Shown piece by piece: positions 1 to 8,729 of a stretch of DNA of 64,000 nucleotides; position 1 is the stretch's first letter; each line of letters begins with the position of its first letter. Under the pieces are notes generated by a model. The model saw only the letters and a list, made by a program, of their open reading frames with translations. It was not told the DNA's origin and made no database searches. This DNA is from JBBQCW01 sp038319025 (GTDB lineage Bacteria; Actinomycetota; Thermoleophilia; Solirubrobacterales; Solirubrobacteraceae). A program made the translations under genes and the position numbers. The stretch is from the NCBI GenBank assembly GCA_038319025.1, contig JBBQCW010000002.1, forward strand, positions 1 through 64,000, read 5' to 3'.

Positions 1-414
1 GTTGAGCAAGCAACGCTCAACACGCTCGACTACATGGCCTGGGGAACGATTTTCCCGCCGACACCACACAGCGTGAAGGTGTCCTACACCTACGGGTACC
101 CGCAGTACGACCCCGACTCCGACCAGACCTCGTTGGACGGTGGCGAGACGTGGACGGCCGGCGACGGCCGGGACCCCGAGGAGATCAACTGGTTGACGAC
201 GCTGGAGCAGGCCGCGATCTGCGATGCGGCCGCCGCGTTCTTGGCCCAGGTCGCCGCCCTGAAAGCCGGTGTCGTGGCGTCCGTCAGCTTCGACGGGTAC
301 AGCCGGGCGATGAACGCCGCCGCGTACAGCCAGCAAGCCCAAGCTTTGATCGGCCGTCGCGACGAAATCATGGGTCGCCGGCGACGCCTGTTCGCGATGA
401 GCACCATCGGATGA
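1..414 (+). CDS. Phage head-tail connector-like protein (5' partial)
   Basis: The frame is open to the left window edge; the first ATG is at 34, but the coding frame continues upstream of it, so the gene is probably truncated by the window. The visible part has a short beta-like segment (VKVSYTYGYP) followed by Ala-rich helices, the pattern of gp6-like head-tail connector proteins that sit between portal and tail. It is the first of a tightly packed rightward late operon and its stop overlaps the next start (ATGA at 411-414). The call rests on size, fold pattern and position before tail genes rather than on a diagnostic motif. Confidence 0.55.
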   Translation, partial: VEQATLNTLDYMAWGTIFPPTPHSVKVSYTYGYPQYDPDSDQTSLDGGETWTAGDGRDPEEINWLTTLEQAAICDAAAAFLAQVAALKAGVVASVSFDGYSRAMNAAAYSQQAQALIGRRDEIMGRRRRLFAMSTIG

Positions 415-872
415 GCGTCGACGCTGACATCATCGCCCAAGTGTTCACCGGTGAGGGGGCGTCCACGCTCACGTGGGAGGTGTCCACCAGGTGCACGTGT
501 TACAGCGTCGACACCAAGGAGCCCAACTGGGAGTGCACAGTCTGCGGTGGCCTTGGCGCCGCGTACGCGCCACCCGTTGAGATTCGGGCCTTGTTTCGGT
601 CGCAGTCGCGGTGGCGATCGCCGCAGATGGTCGGCGAACTGCAGCTGGGAGAGGCAGCGCTCACCACCCCGCTGAACGTGAAACCCAGCTACGTTGACCG
701 TCGCAACCGCGACCGGTTCACCGTCGTGAACGCAACCGGTGACGCAGCGGTCGGCCGCGTGTTCTACCCGACCGGTGAGCCCGTCCCGTTTCTCATCGCC
801 GATGAGCACCTGGCGTGGCGCTGCCAGGTCGCGTCGCTCGAGCAGGACCAGCGAGTGATCCCCCAGCCGTAG
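411..872 (+). CDS. Phage virion-assembly protein with Cys-rich zinc-like motif
   Basis: This 153-residue protein starts at an ATGA overlap with the preceding gene. Near residues 28-46 it has CTCY followed by WECTVCGGLG, a CxC...CxxCGG arrangement resembling half of a DnaJ or rubredoxin-type zinc site; the rest looks like a mixed beta domain with no recognised catalytic residues. Its place between the connector and a gp10-like protein suggests a head completion or head-tail adaptor role. Function is inferred from position; the metal site is inferred from cysteine spacing. Confidence 0.5.
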   Translation: MSVDADIIAQVFTGEGASTLTWEVSTRCTCYSVDTKEPNWECTVCGGLGAAYAPPVEIRALFRSQSRWRSPQMVGELQLGEAALTTPLNVKPSYVDRRNRDRFTVVNATGDAAVGRVFYPTGEPVPFLIADEHLAWRCQVASLEQDQRVIPQP

Positions 873-881
873 GAGGCACTG

Positions 882-1649
882 GTGTCCGCGTACCGGGTGC
901 TCATCGACACCCGGGCACTGCGGGTGCTCATCAGCCGCACCAACTTTCCGATCAGCGACCCCGTCAGCGTCCGAATGCTCGGCGAGGCGATCCGCAGATA
1001 CGGGGCGCTCGTGCAGGCCCGCGCGGTCCGCAACGTGTCCGGGTACCCCGTCGTCTACAACGGCCAGGCGTTCGTTGTCCGGGTGCGCACCGGGACGCTG
1101 AAAGGGTCGATCGAGTTGCAGTGGCCGTTCGGGTCGCTGTTCACCGCTCGCGTGTACGTCAACGGCGGCCACATGACCCCCGCGAACGTGCCCGGGTTCC
1201 CCGGCCGCCCGGTCGCGGTCGCCGACTATGCCGGGGCGATCGAGTGGGGCCACGGCGACATCGACCTGAAACGCACGATGGCCGGGAAGACCGTCCCGTT
1301 CTTCGGGGCGCGCTCACAGCGCGCCCAAGGCCCCTACGCCGCGACCGGCCTACAACCCCTGGGTGACAACAAGGGGCCCGGCTCCTCGTGGACCAGTGAG
1401 GCGTTGAACGCCAAGCTGGCCGGCAAAAACAAGGGGCCAATGATCTTCACGAAGAAGGGCCAGCGCCCCGGCCCCTACGGCTCCGGATCGTCGGCGTACT
1501 TCATCTCGTTCCGGAAGGTCGGCAAGACGGGGTGGATCATCCCGGCCGCCAAGCCCCGGCCGTTCATGGCGGCCGCTGCTGACAGCACACGCGACCAAGG
1601 CAGGTTGCTGCTCGTGAACGCCGCCACCGAAATGCTGGGATTCAAGTGA
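882..1649 (+). CDS. HK97 gp10-like tail completion protein
   Basis: A GTG start at 882 follows a clear AGGAGG Shine-Dalgarno at 871-876, which itself overlaps the previous stop codon. The 255-residue product carries the pattern RTGTLKGSI, then a basic/aromatic beta stretch (ARVYVNGG) and DYAGAIEWGHGD, which matches the layout of HK97 gp10-type proteins that complete the tail-proximal end of the head or tail. The C-terminal part (IIPAAKPRPFMAAAADSTR) also fits the usual gp10 tail, where a Pro-containing segment precedes a helix. Neighbours support a structural role. Confidence 0.65.
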   Translation: MSAYRVLIDTRALRVLISRTNFPISDPVSVRMLGEAIRRYGALVQARAVRNVSGYPVVYNGQAFVVRVRTGTLKGSIELQWPFGSLFTARVYVNGGHMTPANVPGFPGRPVAVADYAGAIEWGHGDIDLKRTMAGKTVPFFGARSQRAQGPYAATGLQPLGDNKGPGSSWTSEALNAKLAGKNKGPMIFTKKGQRPGPYGSGSSAYFISFRKVGKTGWIIPAAKPRPFMAAAADSTRDQGRLLLVNAATEMLGFK

Positions 1650-2386
1650 CCGCCTACCCCTCCCGCGTCTTCAACGGCCCCACGTCGCTCGGCGACGTGT
1701 TCCCCACACTGCTGCCCGACGCCGAACGGCTCGTCTACGAGTTTCTCGCCGACGCCGCCGGTGACCCGCGCGGCACCGGCACCGTTGAGGACCGCATCTC
1801 GTTTCCCGACAGCCGCGACGTTCAGCTGAAGCTGCCCGCCACGTTCACCGAGCAGCCGCCGTTCGCGATCTTCAAAAGCCGGACGGGGCCGCCGATCCCC
1901 GTCGTCCGCGGCTGGCCAGCGTACCCGGGGAAGATCCCGGCGATCGGTGTCGCATCGGGGACCGAGTCTGATGATCAGCAGCACGACTCAGAGTCCGGCG
2001 GGTTCGTTGGTGACCTGTACGCCGTGGACGCCTACGGCAAGGTGATCGCGACAGCCGCCTACTACTCCGAAGCGATCTACGCCCCCGTCATCGTGCAGCT
2101 GCTGCACGAAAACCGCGACGAACGCGACCGGTTGCACAACGAGCTTCGCCGCGTCCTGTTCCCGCTCCGTCGGCGCCTCCTGGACCGCGACCCGCAGATT
2201 CGGCGCGTGAAGGTCGACGCCGAGAAAACGGAGGTCGCCGGCGGGCCGCCGGAAGCCGATCAGCCGTTCCTCGTGTACCTGAGCGTGTTCACCGTCCACG
2301 TGTGGATGGAAATGCTCGAAGCGACAGACGTCACCGGCCCCGACCAGTTGGTCGGGTCGATCACCGTCACCGTCAACCCCAGCTAG
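1646..2386 (+). CDS. Phage tail terminator-like protein
   Basis: The GTG start overlaps the preceding stop (GTGA at 1646-1649). The 246-residue product has no catalytic motif I recognise. It lies between the gp10-like gene and the tail sheath, the usual place of the tail terminator that caps the tube and sheath at the head end. The C-terminal half (YLSVFTVHVWMEM, then a beta-rich ending) is compatible with a mixed alpha/beta terminator fold, but the assignment is by gene order only. Confidence 0.45.
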   Translation: MTAYPSRVFNGPTSLGDVFPTLLPDAERLVYEFLADAAGDPRGTGTVEDRISFPDSRDVQLKLPATFTEQPPFAIFKSRTGPPIPVVRGWPAYPGKIPAIGVASGTESDDQQHDSESGGFVGDLYAVDAYGKVIATAAYYSEAIYAPVIVQLLHENRDERDRLHNELRRVLFPLRRRLLDRDPQIRRVKVDAEKTEVAGGPPEADQPFLVYLSVFTVHVWMEMLEATDVTGPDQLVGSITVTVNPS

Positions 2387-2396
2387 GAGAACCCTT

Positions 2397-2636
2397 ATGC
2401 CCGCCCAGACTGACGAGGAGAAGGCCGCAGCCGCACAGGCCCGCGCCGACAAGAAAGCCGCCGCGGACGCGTTGGAAGCGTCGCGCGTCACCGTCGACCT
2501 GCTGCCCTTGTCCGCATCGGAGCGGATCCCGATGGCCGGGCTCCTCGCGTCCGACCCAGAGCTCACGTACGCCCGCCACACCCACGAGGAGTGGCAGGAA
2601 CTCCTCGACGAGTACCTCGCTTCCCCCCGACCCTGA
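2397..2636 (+). CDS. Small phage protein of unknown function
   Basis: This 79-residue protein begins with an Ala/Lys/Glu-rich helix (about residues 1-28) followed by a short acidic globular part ending EEWQELLDEYLASP. AGGAG lies upstream, about 8 bases before the ATG. It is 14 bases before the sheath gene and clearly in the same operon. Small Ala/Lys-rich proteins at this place may be connector accessory or sheath-related factors; I do not recognise a family. Confidence 0.6.
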   Translation: MPAQTDEEKAAAAQARADKKAAADALEASRVTVDLLPLSASERIPMAGLLASDPELTYARHTHEEWQELLDEYLASPRP

Positions 2637-2650
2637 ACTGAGAGGCCACC

Positions 2651-4117
2651 ATGGCTGACACCACCATCCGCCCGCCCGTCGTGCCGCTGCAGCCCGGTGC
2701 CTTCTCAGGTATCGACGCGTCCGCACTCGCCGGCCTCAACGTCCTTCGCGGCCGCCCCGTCCTCGCGCTTCTCGGAGCGTCGGCTGGCGGCATCCCGAAC
2801 GTCCCGATGTATTTCAGTGACCTGCAGGCCCTCAAGTCGGTCCTGAGGTCCGGACCACTGTTTGACTGTGCCCGGTTCGCGATGCAGGCCGGCGCGCTGC
2901 CGGTGTGCGTCGTTCGTGCTGGCGTACCCATCCAAGGGGTGCTGGCGCTCGCCGGGGCAACGTCCGCGCCGGTCACGCTGACGTCCCGCGACTACGGGGT
3001 CTGGACGACCGGCATCAAGGCAACGGTCGGGGCGAACAACCTCGTCACGATCACCTACCTGGACCCGAACGGCATCACGTTCACCGAAACGTACGCCGTC
3101 GGCTCCGCGGCCACCCCGCAGAACATCGTCGACGCGATCAACGGTGTCACCCCGGGCTTCACGGCCAGCCAGTACGTGACCGCGTCGGTCACCGCGGGCA
3201 CAGCCCCGTTGACGGTCGCCGCGGTCGCGCCGCTCGCGTCCGGCTCAGACGGATCCGCACTGTCAGGGACCGACTGGACGAACGCGTTGAAGGTCATCGA
3301 GACCGAGGACGTGCAGATGGTTGCCGTCGCGACCGGCGACGCAACGGTGCACGCCCAGGCGTCCACGCACTGCGATGCCATGTCAACGACGCTTGCGCGA
3401 CATGAGCGCCGGTTCGTTGGCGGCGCTGTTCTCGCCGAGTCGACGGCGGCCCAGGTCACGCGGATGGCATCGCTGCGGTCCCGGCGCGTGCAGCTCATCT
3501 ACCCGGGCCTCGTCGACCTGGACGGCAACGGCGCCCAGAAGACGTACGACCCGTTCTACGCGGCCGCCCGCGTCGCCGGGCAGCACTGCGCTCTCCCGGA
3601 CCCCGCCACGTCACTGACGCACGCACCCGTCGGTGGCATGGACGTCGAACGGAAACTGTCCACGATCCAGGGCGGCGACGTCGACACGCTCCTCGCCGCT
3701 GGCGTGTCACCGATCACCCCGAAGCCCGGCGGCGGCCTCTGGCTCGTCGACAGCCTGTCCGGCTACAACACCGACGACATCTTCCGGGACTTCCACAAGA
3801 TCGGCGCGGCCGACGAAGTGGCCCGCCGCTCCCGCGCCGCCCTCGAGGACGCGTTCACGGGGAAGAAGAGCCTGGAGAACACGAGCGGGGACGTGCAGAC
3901 GCTCGCCTCCGCAACGCTGCAGAAGCTCAAGGACGAAACGGTCATCCGGGCGTTCCTTCCGGCCCAGGTCGCGGCCGGCGCCACCCCGAAGGACTACCTC
4001 GTGACGTTGCCGGTGATGCTCCCGGACACCGTCAAGTTCATCTACATCAGCGTCGCGTTGCAGCCCGCGTCGACGCTGAAGTCACTGCCGGCCATCAACG
4101 ACAGCGTCCTGGCCTAA
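2651..4117 (+). CDS. Contractile tail sheath protein
   Basis: The 488-residue product is the tail sheath that surrounds the tube of a contractile-tailed (myovirus) phage. Support comes from its N-terminal PGAFSGIDAS segment, an inserted beta-rich domain at about residues 95-210, a central Rossmann-like part that counts and sums samples (VQMVAVATGD... LARHERRFVGGAV), and the C-terminal block with KPGGGLWLVDSLSGYNTDD and a DYLVTLPVMLPDTVKFIYISV ending, which is the strand that locks neighbouring sheath subunits together. It precedes a tube-like gene by 31 bases, the usual sheath-tube order. Confidence 0.85.
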   Translation: MADTTIRPPVVPLQPGAFSGIDASALAGLNVLRGRPVLALLGASAGGIPNVPMYFSDLQALKSVLRSGPLFDCARFAMQAGALPVCVVRAGVPIQGVLALAGATSAPVTLTSRDYGVWTTGIKATVGANNLVTITYLDPNGITFTETYAVGSAATPQNIVDAINGVTPGFTASQYVTASVTAGTAPLTVAAVAPLASGSDGSALSGTDWTNALKVIETEDVQMVAVATGDATVHAQASTHCDAMSTTLARHERRFVGGAVLAESTAAQVTRMASLRSRRVQLIYPGLVDLDGNGAQKTYDPFYAAARVAGQHCALPDPATSLTHAPVGGMDVERKLSTIQGGDVDTLLAAGVSPITPKPGGGLWLVDSLSGYNTDDIFRDFHKIGAADEVARRSRAALEDAFTGKKSLENTSGDVQTLASATLQKLKDETVIRAFLPAQVAAGATPKDYLVTLPVMLPDTVKFIYISVALQPASTLKSLPAINDSVLA

Positions 4118-4148
4118 CCGCCCGGACCGCGACCCCGAGGAGCCACAC

Positions 4149-4457
4149 ATGGCCGTTCAGGATCCCAGCATCGACAGCGTCAACGCACGCAACAACACAA
4201 AGGTCTACCTGTCGATCAACCATCAGCGAGTCGGCCGCGTCCAGTCGTTTCGACAGGACGTGTCCAACAACGTGCAGGTCCTCACCGAGCTTGGCCGCGA
4301 CGTCGCCGTCGAGCTGAAGAAGGGCATCACGATCTTCACGTTCTCGATCGCCCGGTTTTACTGCCGGTCGGACGCCATGGACGCCATCAAGGGCGGCCAG
4401 GTGTTCAGCCTTGGCATCCGTGACACCGCCGGATCTGACGGTTCGGGGGCCGCGTAA
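4149..4457 (+). CDS. Tail tube-like protein, apparently shortened
   Basis: The product is 102 residues and starts (NTKVYLSINHQRVGRVQSF) like myovirus tail tube proteins, which form the inner hollow tube. Tube proteins are normally about 140-170 residues; this one ends soon after AIKGGQVFSLGIRDTA in a low-complexity SDGSGAA, so the C-terminal strands appear to be missing. No tail chaperone, tape measure or baseplate gene follows; the next genes are on the other strand. The gene could be a deletion remnant. An alternative is a distinct short tube-initiator protein. Confidence 0.6.
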   Translation: MAVQDPSIDSVNARNNTKVYLSINHQRVGRVQSFRQDVSNNVQVLTELGRDVAVELKKGITIFTFSIARFYCRSDAMDAIKGGQVFSLGIRDTAGSDGSGAA

Positions 4458-4646
4458 GGGTCGGGGTCTGTGTCTGCCATCACTGCTCCTGAGTTGGGGG
4501 TGAACGACAAAAAAGAGGGGGTGCGAGCGCCCCCGGACCGTGTGTCCGGGGAACGTCGCACCCCCTCGGGTGTTGCATCTGTCTACGGGGCGGGCGCCAC
4601 CCGCGTACTGCCTGGTTAGGGCAAGACTTGTTACCCGGCGGTGCCG
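4458..4646. other. Gap between convergent prophage operons
   Basis: There is no gene here. The stretch holds the hairpin described at 4509-4567 and then about 80 bases of sequence without a motif I recognise. It is the junction between the rightward late genes and the leftward early genes and is a candidate deletion scar. Confidence 0.5.
4509..4567 (-). terminator. Rho-independent terminator of the leftward early operon
   Basis: The outer arms GAGGGGGTGCGA (4515-4526) and TCGCACCCCCTC (4556-4567) pair perfectly over 12 bp. A second stem CCCCGGAC/GTCCGGGG (4531-4538 and 4544-4551) is nested inside. Six A residues at 4509-4514 become a U-run after the hairpin when read leftward, so it terminates the minus-strand operon. 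Read rightward there is no U-run, but the hairpin may still stop late transcripts. Confidence 0.85.
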
Positions 4647-5102
4647 TCACCGGTCGTGCCGGAGCCGATCGTCACGACGGTCGCGTTCTGGCCGATCGTG
4701 GCCTGCCCGTTCGTGTACCTTTTCACCGCGCTGTAGCGGTACGAGGACGTGGCACATCTTTACGCCGACGCTCTGCTCAGGGAAGCCCTCGGGATACGTC
4801 CTCCCGGTGGAGGGATCATGGGCGACCTGGCCGCCGCGCATCACGATGCAGTGACCGACCGGGACGTAGGTTTCGGGGTAACGGACGCGGAGCGATGGGA
4901 CGCTGGCGATCCAGTACGCACGTTCCGGTCGCCAGATCGTGTCGACGACCTCAAAGCCGAGCGCGCCGACAGCGGTCTGGGTCGACTCGAACCAGACTTC
5001 ATCGAGCGCGACATCGACGGCCCATGCGCGCAGATCCGACGCCTGCCGACGGAGCTTTATGGCGATGTTCCCAGCGGGCGCAAGCAGACCGGTATCGCTC
5101 AT
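4647..5102 (-). CDS. Phage protein resembling C39-like peptidase fold
   Basis: The ATG at 5102 is chosen because it overlaps the upstream stop (ATGA), giving 151 residues. The region around residues 65-110 (YWIASVPS, then GHCIVMRGGQVAHDP, then GRTYPEG) resembles the His-containing half of C39-like papain-fold proteins common in phage genomes. The N-terminal Cys helix expected for a peptidase is not obvious, so it may be an inactive relative. It is the last gene of the early operon and ends shortly before the terminator. Confidence 0.45.
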   Translation of the reverse strand: MSDTGLLAPAGNIAIKLRRQASDLRAWAVDVALDEVWFESTQTAVGALGFEVVDTIWRPERAYWIASVPSLRVRYPETYVPVGHCIVMRGGQVAHDPSTGRTYPEGFPEQSVGVKMCHVLVPLQRGEKVHERAGHDRPERDRRDDRLRHDR

Positions 5103-5317
5103 GAGAGCACCCGGGGGTCGCGGCCCTCGGCGTGCGCCATGCACGCCTCCCTCGCAGCCATGTACGTGTCGGAGAACACGCCATCCTCACGGTAGGCGCG
5201 CCACAGGTCATCACGAAGCGGCTTCGGTAAGCCGTTCCAGTGGCTGCGGCACATCAGCATCCGGCGAGGGTGCTGAGCGTCGCAGCCGTCGACGAGGCAC
5301 GTCCGCAGGTCGCTCAT
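5099..5317 (-). CDS. Small zinc-binding phage protein
   Basis: This 72-residue protein has Cys/His residues in CLVDGC and MCRSHW followed by LPKPLRDDLWRAYR. The spacing C-x4-C...C-x2-H is typical of small phage-encoded zinc proteins of unknown role with the MCxxHWxxLPxxLR signature. It overlaps its neighbours on both sides by 4 bases, so it is translationally coupled within the early operon. Confidence 0.7.
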   Translation of the reverse strand: MSDLRTCLVDGCDAQHPRRMLMCRSHWNGLPKPLRDDLWRAYREDGVFSDTYMAAREACMAHAEGRDPRVLS

Positions 5318-5916
5318 GCTGCCACCGGCCCAGCCTCGCGGACGAGCGTCCCGTGAAGGGCAGTGAACACGACGGCCCAGCCGCGTGGGCTGTCGATCTC
5401 ACGTGGCGGGTCGAAGCTCTCCGGCCTGTCGCCAGGGTCAAACAGGCCGTCGCAGAACCAGCCGACGCCCTTCGACGGCATCAGCGAATGGGCCTCAGCA
5501 GCCAGGGCCCAGTTGTCGGCCTCGTGGATGGCGAGCGCCTGCTCACCGGTCGGCGGGTGCAGGCCGAGCGCGTCGTAAACGGCGCGCTGCATGTTGATCT
5601 CAAGGTCCCGGTACCGGGATCCGAGGAGCGACTTCAGTGGGCGGGGGATGTCGCCGAGGTATGCCTCGCTGTCGTCGTGGTGAAGGCCAAGCAGCTGCGT
5701 AGCCGGCGAGCAGCCGGTGTCGGCGAGCCGGATGGCGACGAGGACAGCGTGCTCGGCGACGGAGTAGAAGCGACTGGTGTGGCCGGCGAACCGGCACGTG
5801 TACGACAGGGCGTGCGCGATGTCACTGAGGACGATCGCGTCGGGGTCGGGTTTGGTGAGGTCGAGCTTTCCGCCGGACACGAGTTCGATGACGTGCGGGC
5901 CGAAGATGTCAGTCAT
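5314..5916 (-). CDS. HD-domain phosphohydrolase (YfbR-like)
   Basis: The 200-residue protein contains the HD-domain metal motif in order: FAGHTSRFYSVAEHAVLVA (about residues 43-61), LLGLHHDDSEAYLGDIPRPLK (His-Asp pair at about 78-80) and a later IHEADN aspartate near residue 132. This matches YfbR-type 5'-nucleotidases and related phage HD hydrolases that act on nucleotides, so a role in adjusting the dNTP pool during phage replication is plausible. The start overlaps the helicase stop by 4 bases. Confidence 0.8.
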   Translation of the reverse strand: MTDIFGPHVIELVSGGKLDLTKPDPDAIVLSDIAHALSYTCRFAGHTSRFYSVAEHAVLVAIRLADTGCSPATQLLGLHHDDSEAYLGDIPRPLKSLLGSRYRDLEINMQRAVYDALGLHPPTGEQALAIHEADNWALAAEAHSLMPSKGVGWFCDGLFDPGDRPESFDPPREIDSPRGWAVVFTALHGTLVREAGPVAA

Positions 5917-7760
5917 GAGGATGCTCCTGGGCGGTCGAGGGCTTGTCGGGCGAGCCGCTTGATGCGATCGCCGGTGTCGGTGACGGCGGCGAACAGCTTG
6001 CCGTCGGGGTCAGTGATGCCGTCCATCTGCTGGCGCTTGATGCCGAGCGTCTCCGCGACCAGCGGGTCGCTGCCCTCGTCGGAGACGAGGTAGTAGGCGA
6101 CGACGGGATGGTCGGTGTCCATGCCGTCGCGGTTGAACCGGCCGATGCACTGGTCATGCACGCCGGGGGACCAGTCGAGCTCGCCGAACACCGGGACACT
6201 GCAAACGTCCTGCAGGCCGTCGACGCCGGCACCGGACCGCAAGCTCATGATCAGGATCTGCGACTCCGAGAAGGGATCGCACTGCGTGTCCGGGGTGCCG
6301 CCCTGGTAGGCCTCGTCGAACTTGCGTTCGCGCTCCGTCGCGTGGGCCTCGCAGTAGTCGGCGAGGACCTGGCCGCCAAGGAACCGGTTGATCGCGAGCT
6401 GCTTCTGCGTCGGCGACTCGGTGCCGGTGTACAAGACCGGGTTGAACTCGCGGAGCCGATCAACCCAAATGTCGTAGACGGCGCGGTGCCAGCCGAACAC
6501 GCACACCTTCTCCTCGCTCTCCAGCAACAGGCGGATGAACTCGGCGGCATACGGTGCCTTCGCGATCCCGGTTGCCTGGCGCAGCTTCCAGTCCAGGTCC
6601 CCGGAGGCGGTGAACACCTCCTTGCGGTCGTTGCTCGCGAGGATGATCTCGGCGAGCTTGCGGACGTCGTCCTGCACGTCCTCCAGGGCGTCCGGGTCAC
6701 TGTCAACGGTGTGCACCACCGTCGTGACGGCCGGCAGTTCGCGGCCGACGTCCTTGCGGGTCCGGCGGATCATCAGGCCCTGCTCGCGTAGGAACGTGCC
6801 CAGTGCGGCGGGGTCGTCGACCATCACCTTGCCGTTGGACCCGGCGGCCCCCCACTCGCGGGAGAACTCGCCGCGGGAGCCCAACGCGCCCTGCTCGAGG
6901 ACCTCCATCACGTTGAAGATCTCGCCGCCATGGTTGTAGACCGGGGTGCCGGTCAAGCCCATGCGGTAGTCGGCGCCGTCGGCGATCATGCATGCCGCCC
7001 CGTACTTCTGGGACTCCGACCGGCGAAGCTCTTGCATCTCGTCGAAGATCACGCTTTTCACGCGGCCGGCGAGGTGGTCAGCCCAGCCGATCAGCTTGCT
7101 GTAGCTGATGATGAGCACGTCGGGGTCATGGCCGCGCATCTCGCGTTTCTTCGCCGGGTCGTACACGCTGCCGGTCGTGATGATGTGGCCGCGTAGCGTC
7201 GGGAAGAACCGGTTGAGCATCCCCAGCCACTGGCGCGGCAAATGCGTTGGTGCGACGACGAGGGCGGGGCGTGCGTCGGGGTTGCGGAGCAGCAGCATCC
7301 CGGTCAACGATTTGCCGAGGCCGAGCTCGTCGACGACGAGCAGCCGGCTGCTCGCGATGCACACGTCGGCGGCGGCGTACTGGTAGTCGCGGCGTTCGCA
7401 GTTGACCGGGTCCAGCCAGTCGTCGCCGCTCAGGCTGCTCGTGCCCGTGAGGATCCTGTCGATCTCGCCGCGCGTCGCATCGGCCCGTTCGACGCTCTCC
7501 TGTAGGAACCCCGCGGTGTCCTCGTCAGCGTCGAGGGGGTAGCGGCTGATGATCCATTCGATGTCGCGGGCGACGTCGGGGGTGTGGTGGATCTCGATGA
7601 CGCCCTTGCGGGTCTGCTGTGCCCTTGGGAACAGGCGCTTCACGCGCATCACGACATGCGGCTCCGCTTGGATCTCCCACACCAACGGCTTGCGGTCGCC
7701 GTAGCCTTCTGCTTCGCCGAGGGAGAGGGTGCCGAACGTGCGGGCCAGGGTGGCGGTCAC
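5913..7760 (-). CDS. SNF2-type DNA helicase/translocase
   Basis: The 615-residue protein has ordered superfamily 2 motifs: Walker A DELGLGKSLTG (residues 144-154), Walker B DEMQ (240-243, in place of DEAH/DEGH), motif III LTGTP (269-273) and motif VI QCIGRFNRDG (537-546). Between the second RecA-fold entry (FGWHRAVYD) and motif V (SLRSGAGVDGLQ) there is an inserted segment of about 35 residues rich in charged residues. Such proteins are frequent in actinophage replication modules and probably remodel or unwind DNA. The start overlaps the upstream nuclease gene by 4 bases, suggesting the two act together. Confidence 0.85.
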   Translation of the reverse strand: MTATLARTFGTLSLGEAEGYGDRKPLVWEIQAEPHVVMRVKRLFPRAQQTRKGVIEIHHTPDVARDIEWIISRYPLDADEDTAGFLQESVERADATRGEIDRILTGTSSLSGDDWLDPVNCERRDYQYAAADVCIASSRLLVVDELGLGKSLTGMLLLRNPDARPALVVAPTHLPRQWLGMLNRFFPTLRGHIITTGSVYDPAKKREMRGHDPDVLIISYSKLIGWADHLAGRVKSVIFDEMQELRRSESQKYGAACMIADGADYRMGLTGTPVYNHGGEIFNVMEVLEQGALGSRGEFSREWGAAGSNGKVMVDDPAALGTFLREQGLMIRRTRKDVGRELPAVTTVVHTVDSDPDALEDVQDDVRKLAEIILASNDRKEVFTASGDLDWKLRQATGIAKAPYAAEFIRLLLESEEKVCVFGWHRAVYDIWVDRLREFNPVLYTGTESPTQKQLAINRFLGGQVLADYCEAHATERERKFDEAYQGGTPDTQCDPFSESQILIMSLRSGAGVDGLQDVCSVPVFGELDWSPGVHDQCIGRFNRDGMDTDHPVVAYYLVSDEGSDPLVAETLGIKRQQMDGITDPDGKLFAAVTDTGDRIKRLARQALDRPGASS

Positions 7761-8131
7761 AGGTGGCCCGCCAGTCCGACGACGACGACGGGCTTGCCGC
7801 CGACCGCTTCGGGCACGCGGGCGTGGCGGACCCGGTTGGTGACGATGACGACGCCGTCGACCTGGTCGCTGCTGGCGTACCGGCGGACCTGGCGGCCCAG
7901 GCTGTCACCGGTCCCCGCGACCTTGACCTCGACCACGACACGGCCGATCAGGACGTCGACGCGTCCCAGGCCGGCTGGGAGGCGGACCTCGCGGGTCACT
8001 GTGGTGTGAGGGAAAGCGTCGGTGAGGACGTCGGCGATCGCCGACTGCAGGTCAGCTTCGGACGCGTACGAGAACCGGTAGCCGCGCAACGTCGCGGCTA
8101 CCGCGTCAACGGTCGGATCGCTCGCCGTCAC
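7757..8131 (-). CDS. PD-(D/E)XK nuclease-like protein
   Basis: This 124-residue protein shows the core of a PD-(D/E)XK nuclease: an acidic residue in an N-terminal helix (EADLQSAIADVL), then GRVDVLIGRVVVEVKVAG, where D, E and K form the metal and catalytic set. The size matches phage single-domain nucleases used in recombination or replication repair. It overlaps both the ParB-like gene and the helicase gene by 4 bases. The exact DNA substrate cannot be told from sequence. Confidence 0.7.
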   Translation of the reverse strand: MTASDPTVDAVAATLRGYRFSYASEADLQSAIADVLTDAFPHTTVTREVRLPAGLGRVDVLIGRVVVEVKVAGTGDSLGRQVRRYASSDQVDGVVIVTNRVRHARVPEAVGGKPVVVVGLAGHL

Positions 8132-8697
8132 GGCGACATCTCGGCGATCTCGGCACGCAGCGCCTCGATCGTTTCGAGAGCTGCGGCGTACGCCCGACGC
8201 ACGTCTGCGACGATGGCACGGTTCAGCGCAACCGCCGACCGTGCCATCGCCAGCTCCGTCTCCGTTTCGAGGCGTTGCTTGATCGGCAGCCGCTCCGTGA
8301 CGCGCTTCTGCGCGACCGCGAGCTCCTCAGCGACACCTTTCGGGGTGAGGCCGTTGTCGATGAGCCGCTGGTACTGGATCGCCTCCTCGACGGGGGTAAG
8401 CGCCTCGCGGTGCACGTTCTCCTCGAGGGCGGCCTCCAGCTCGTCGCCGGCGGCACGAACAAGCGCCGCGATCGTTTCCTTCTTCAGGGCCTTCACGGCG
8501 GTCAGGCGCCGCTCACCGGCGACGAGCAAGTACTCGTCCTTGCTGGCGCCGGCCGTCACGACGATCGGCTGCAGAAGGCCGCGACGGTCGATGCTGGCCT
8601 GCAGCGCCTTGAACTCGGCGGTGGTCTTGTCGATCTTGCGGGGGTTGACGTCCGTCGTCTGAATGTTCTTAACGGGAATGTCGATCAGGGTGCTCAT
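8128..8697 (-). CDS. ParB/Spo0J N-terminal domain protein
   Basis: The 189-residue protein has a ParB-like nuclease/CTPase domain at residues 1-75 with NPRK and the signature VAGERRLTAVKAL, then a helix-turn-helix (LTPVEEAIQYQRLIDNGLTP, GVAEELAVAQKRVTERL) at about 98-135 and a C-terminal helix that is probably a coiled coil. Such short ParB-like proteins in phages may bind DNA near replication genes or act in partition; no partner ParA is present here. Confidence 0.8.
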   Translation of the reverse strand: MSTLIDIPVKNIQTTDVNPRKIDKTTAEFKALQASIDRRGLLQPIVVTAGASKDEYLLVAGERRLTAVKALKKETIAALVRAAGDELEAALEENVHREALTPVEEAIQYQRLIDNGLTPKGVAEELAVAQKRVTERLPIKQRLETETELAMARSAVALNRAIVADVRRAYAAALETIEALRAEIAEMSP

Positions 8698-8729
8698 AGG
8701 GTTCTTCCTGTGGTTGGTTGGGGTTGGTG

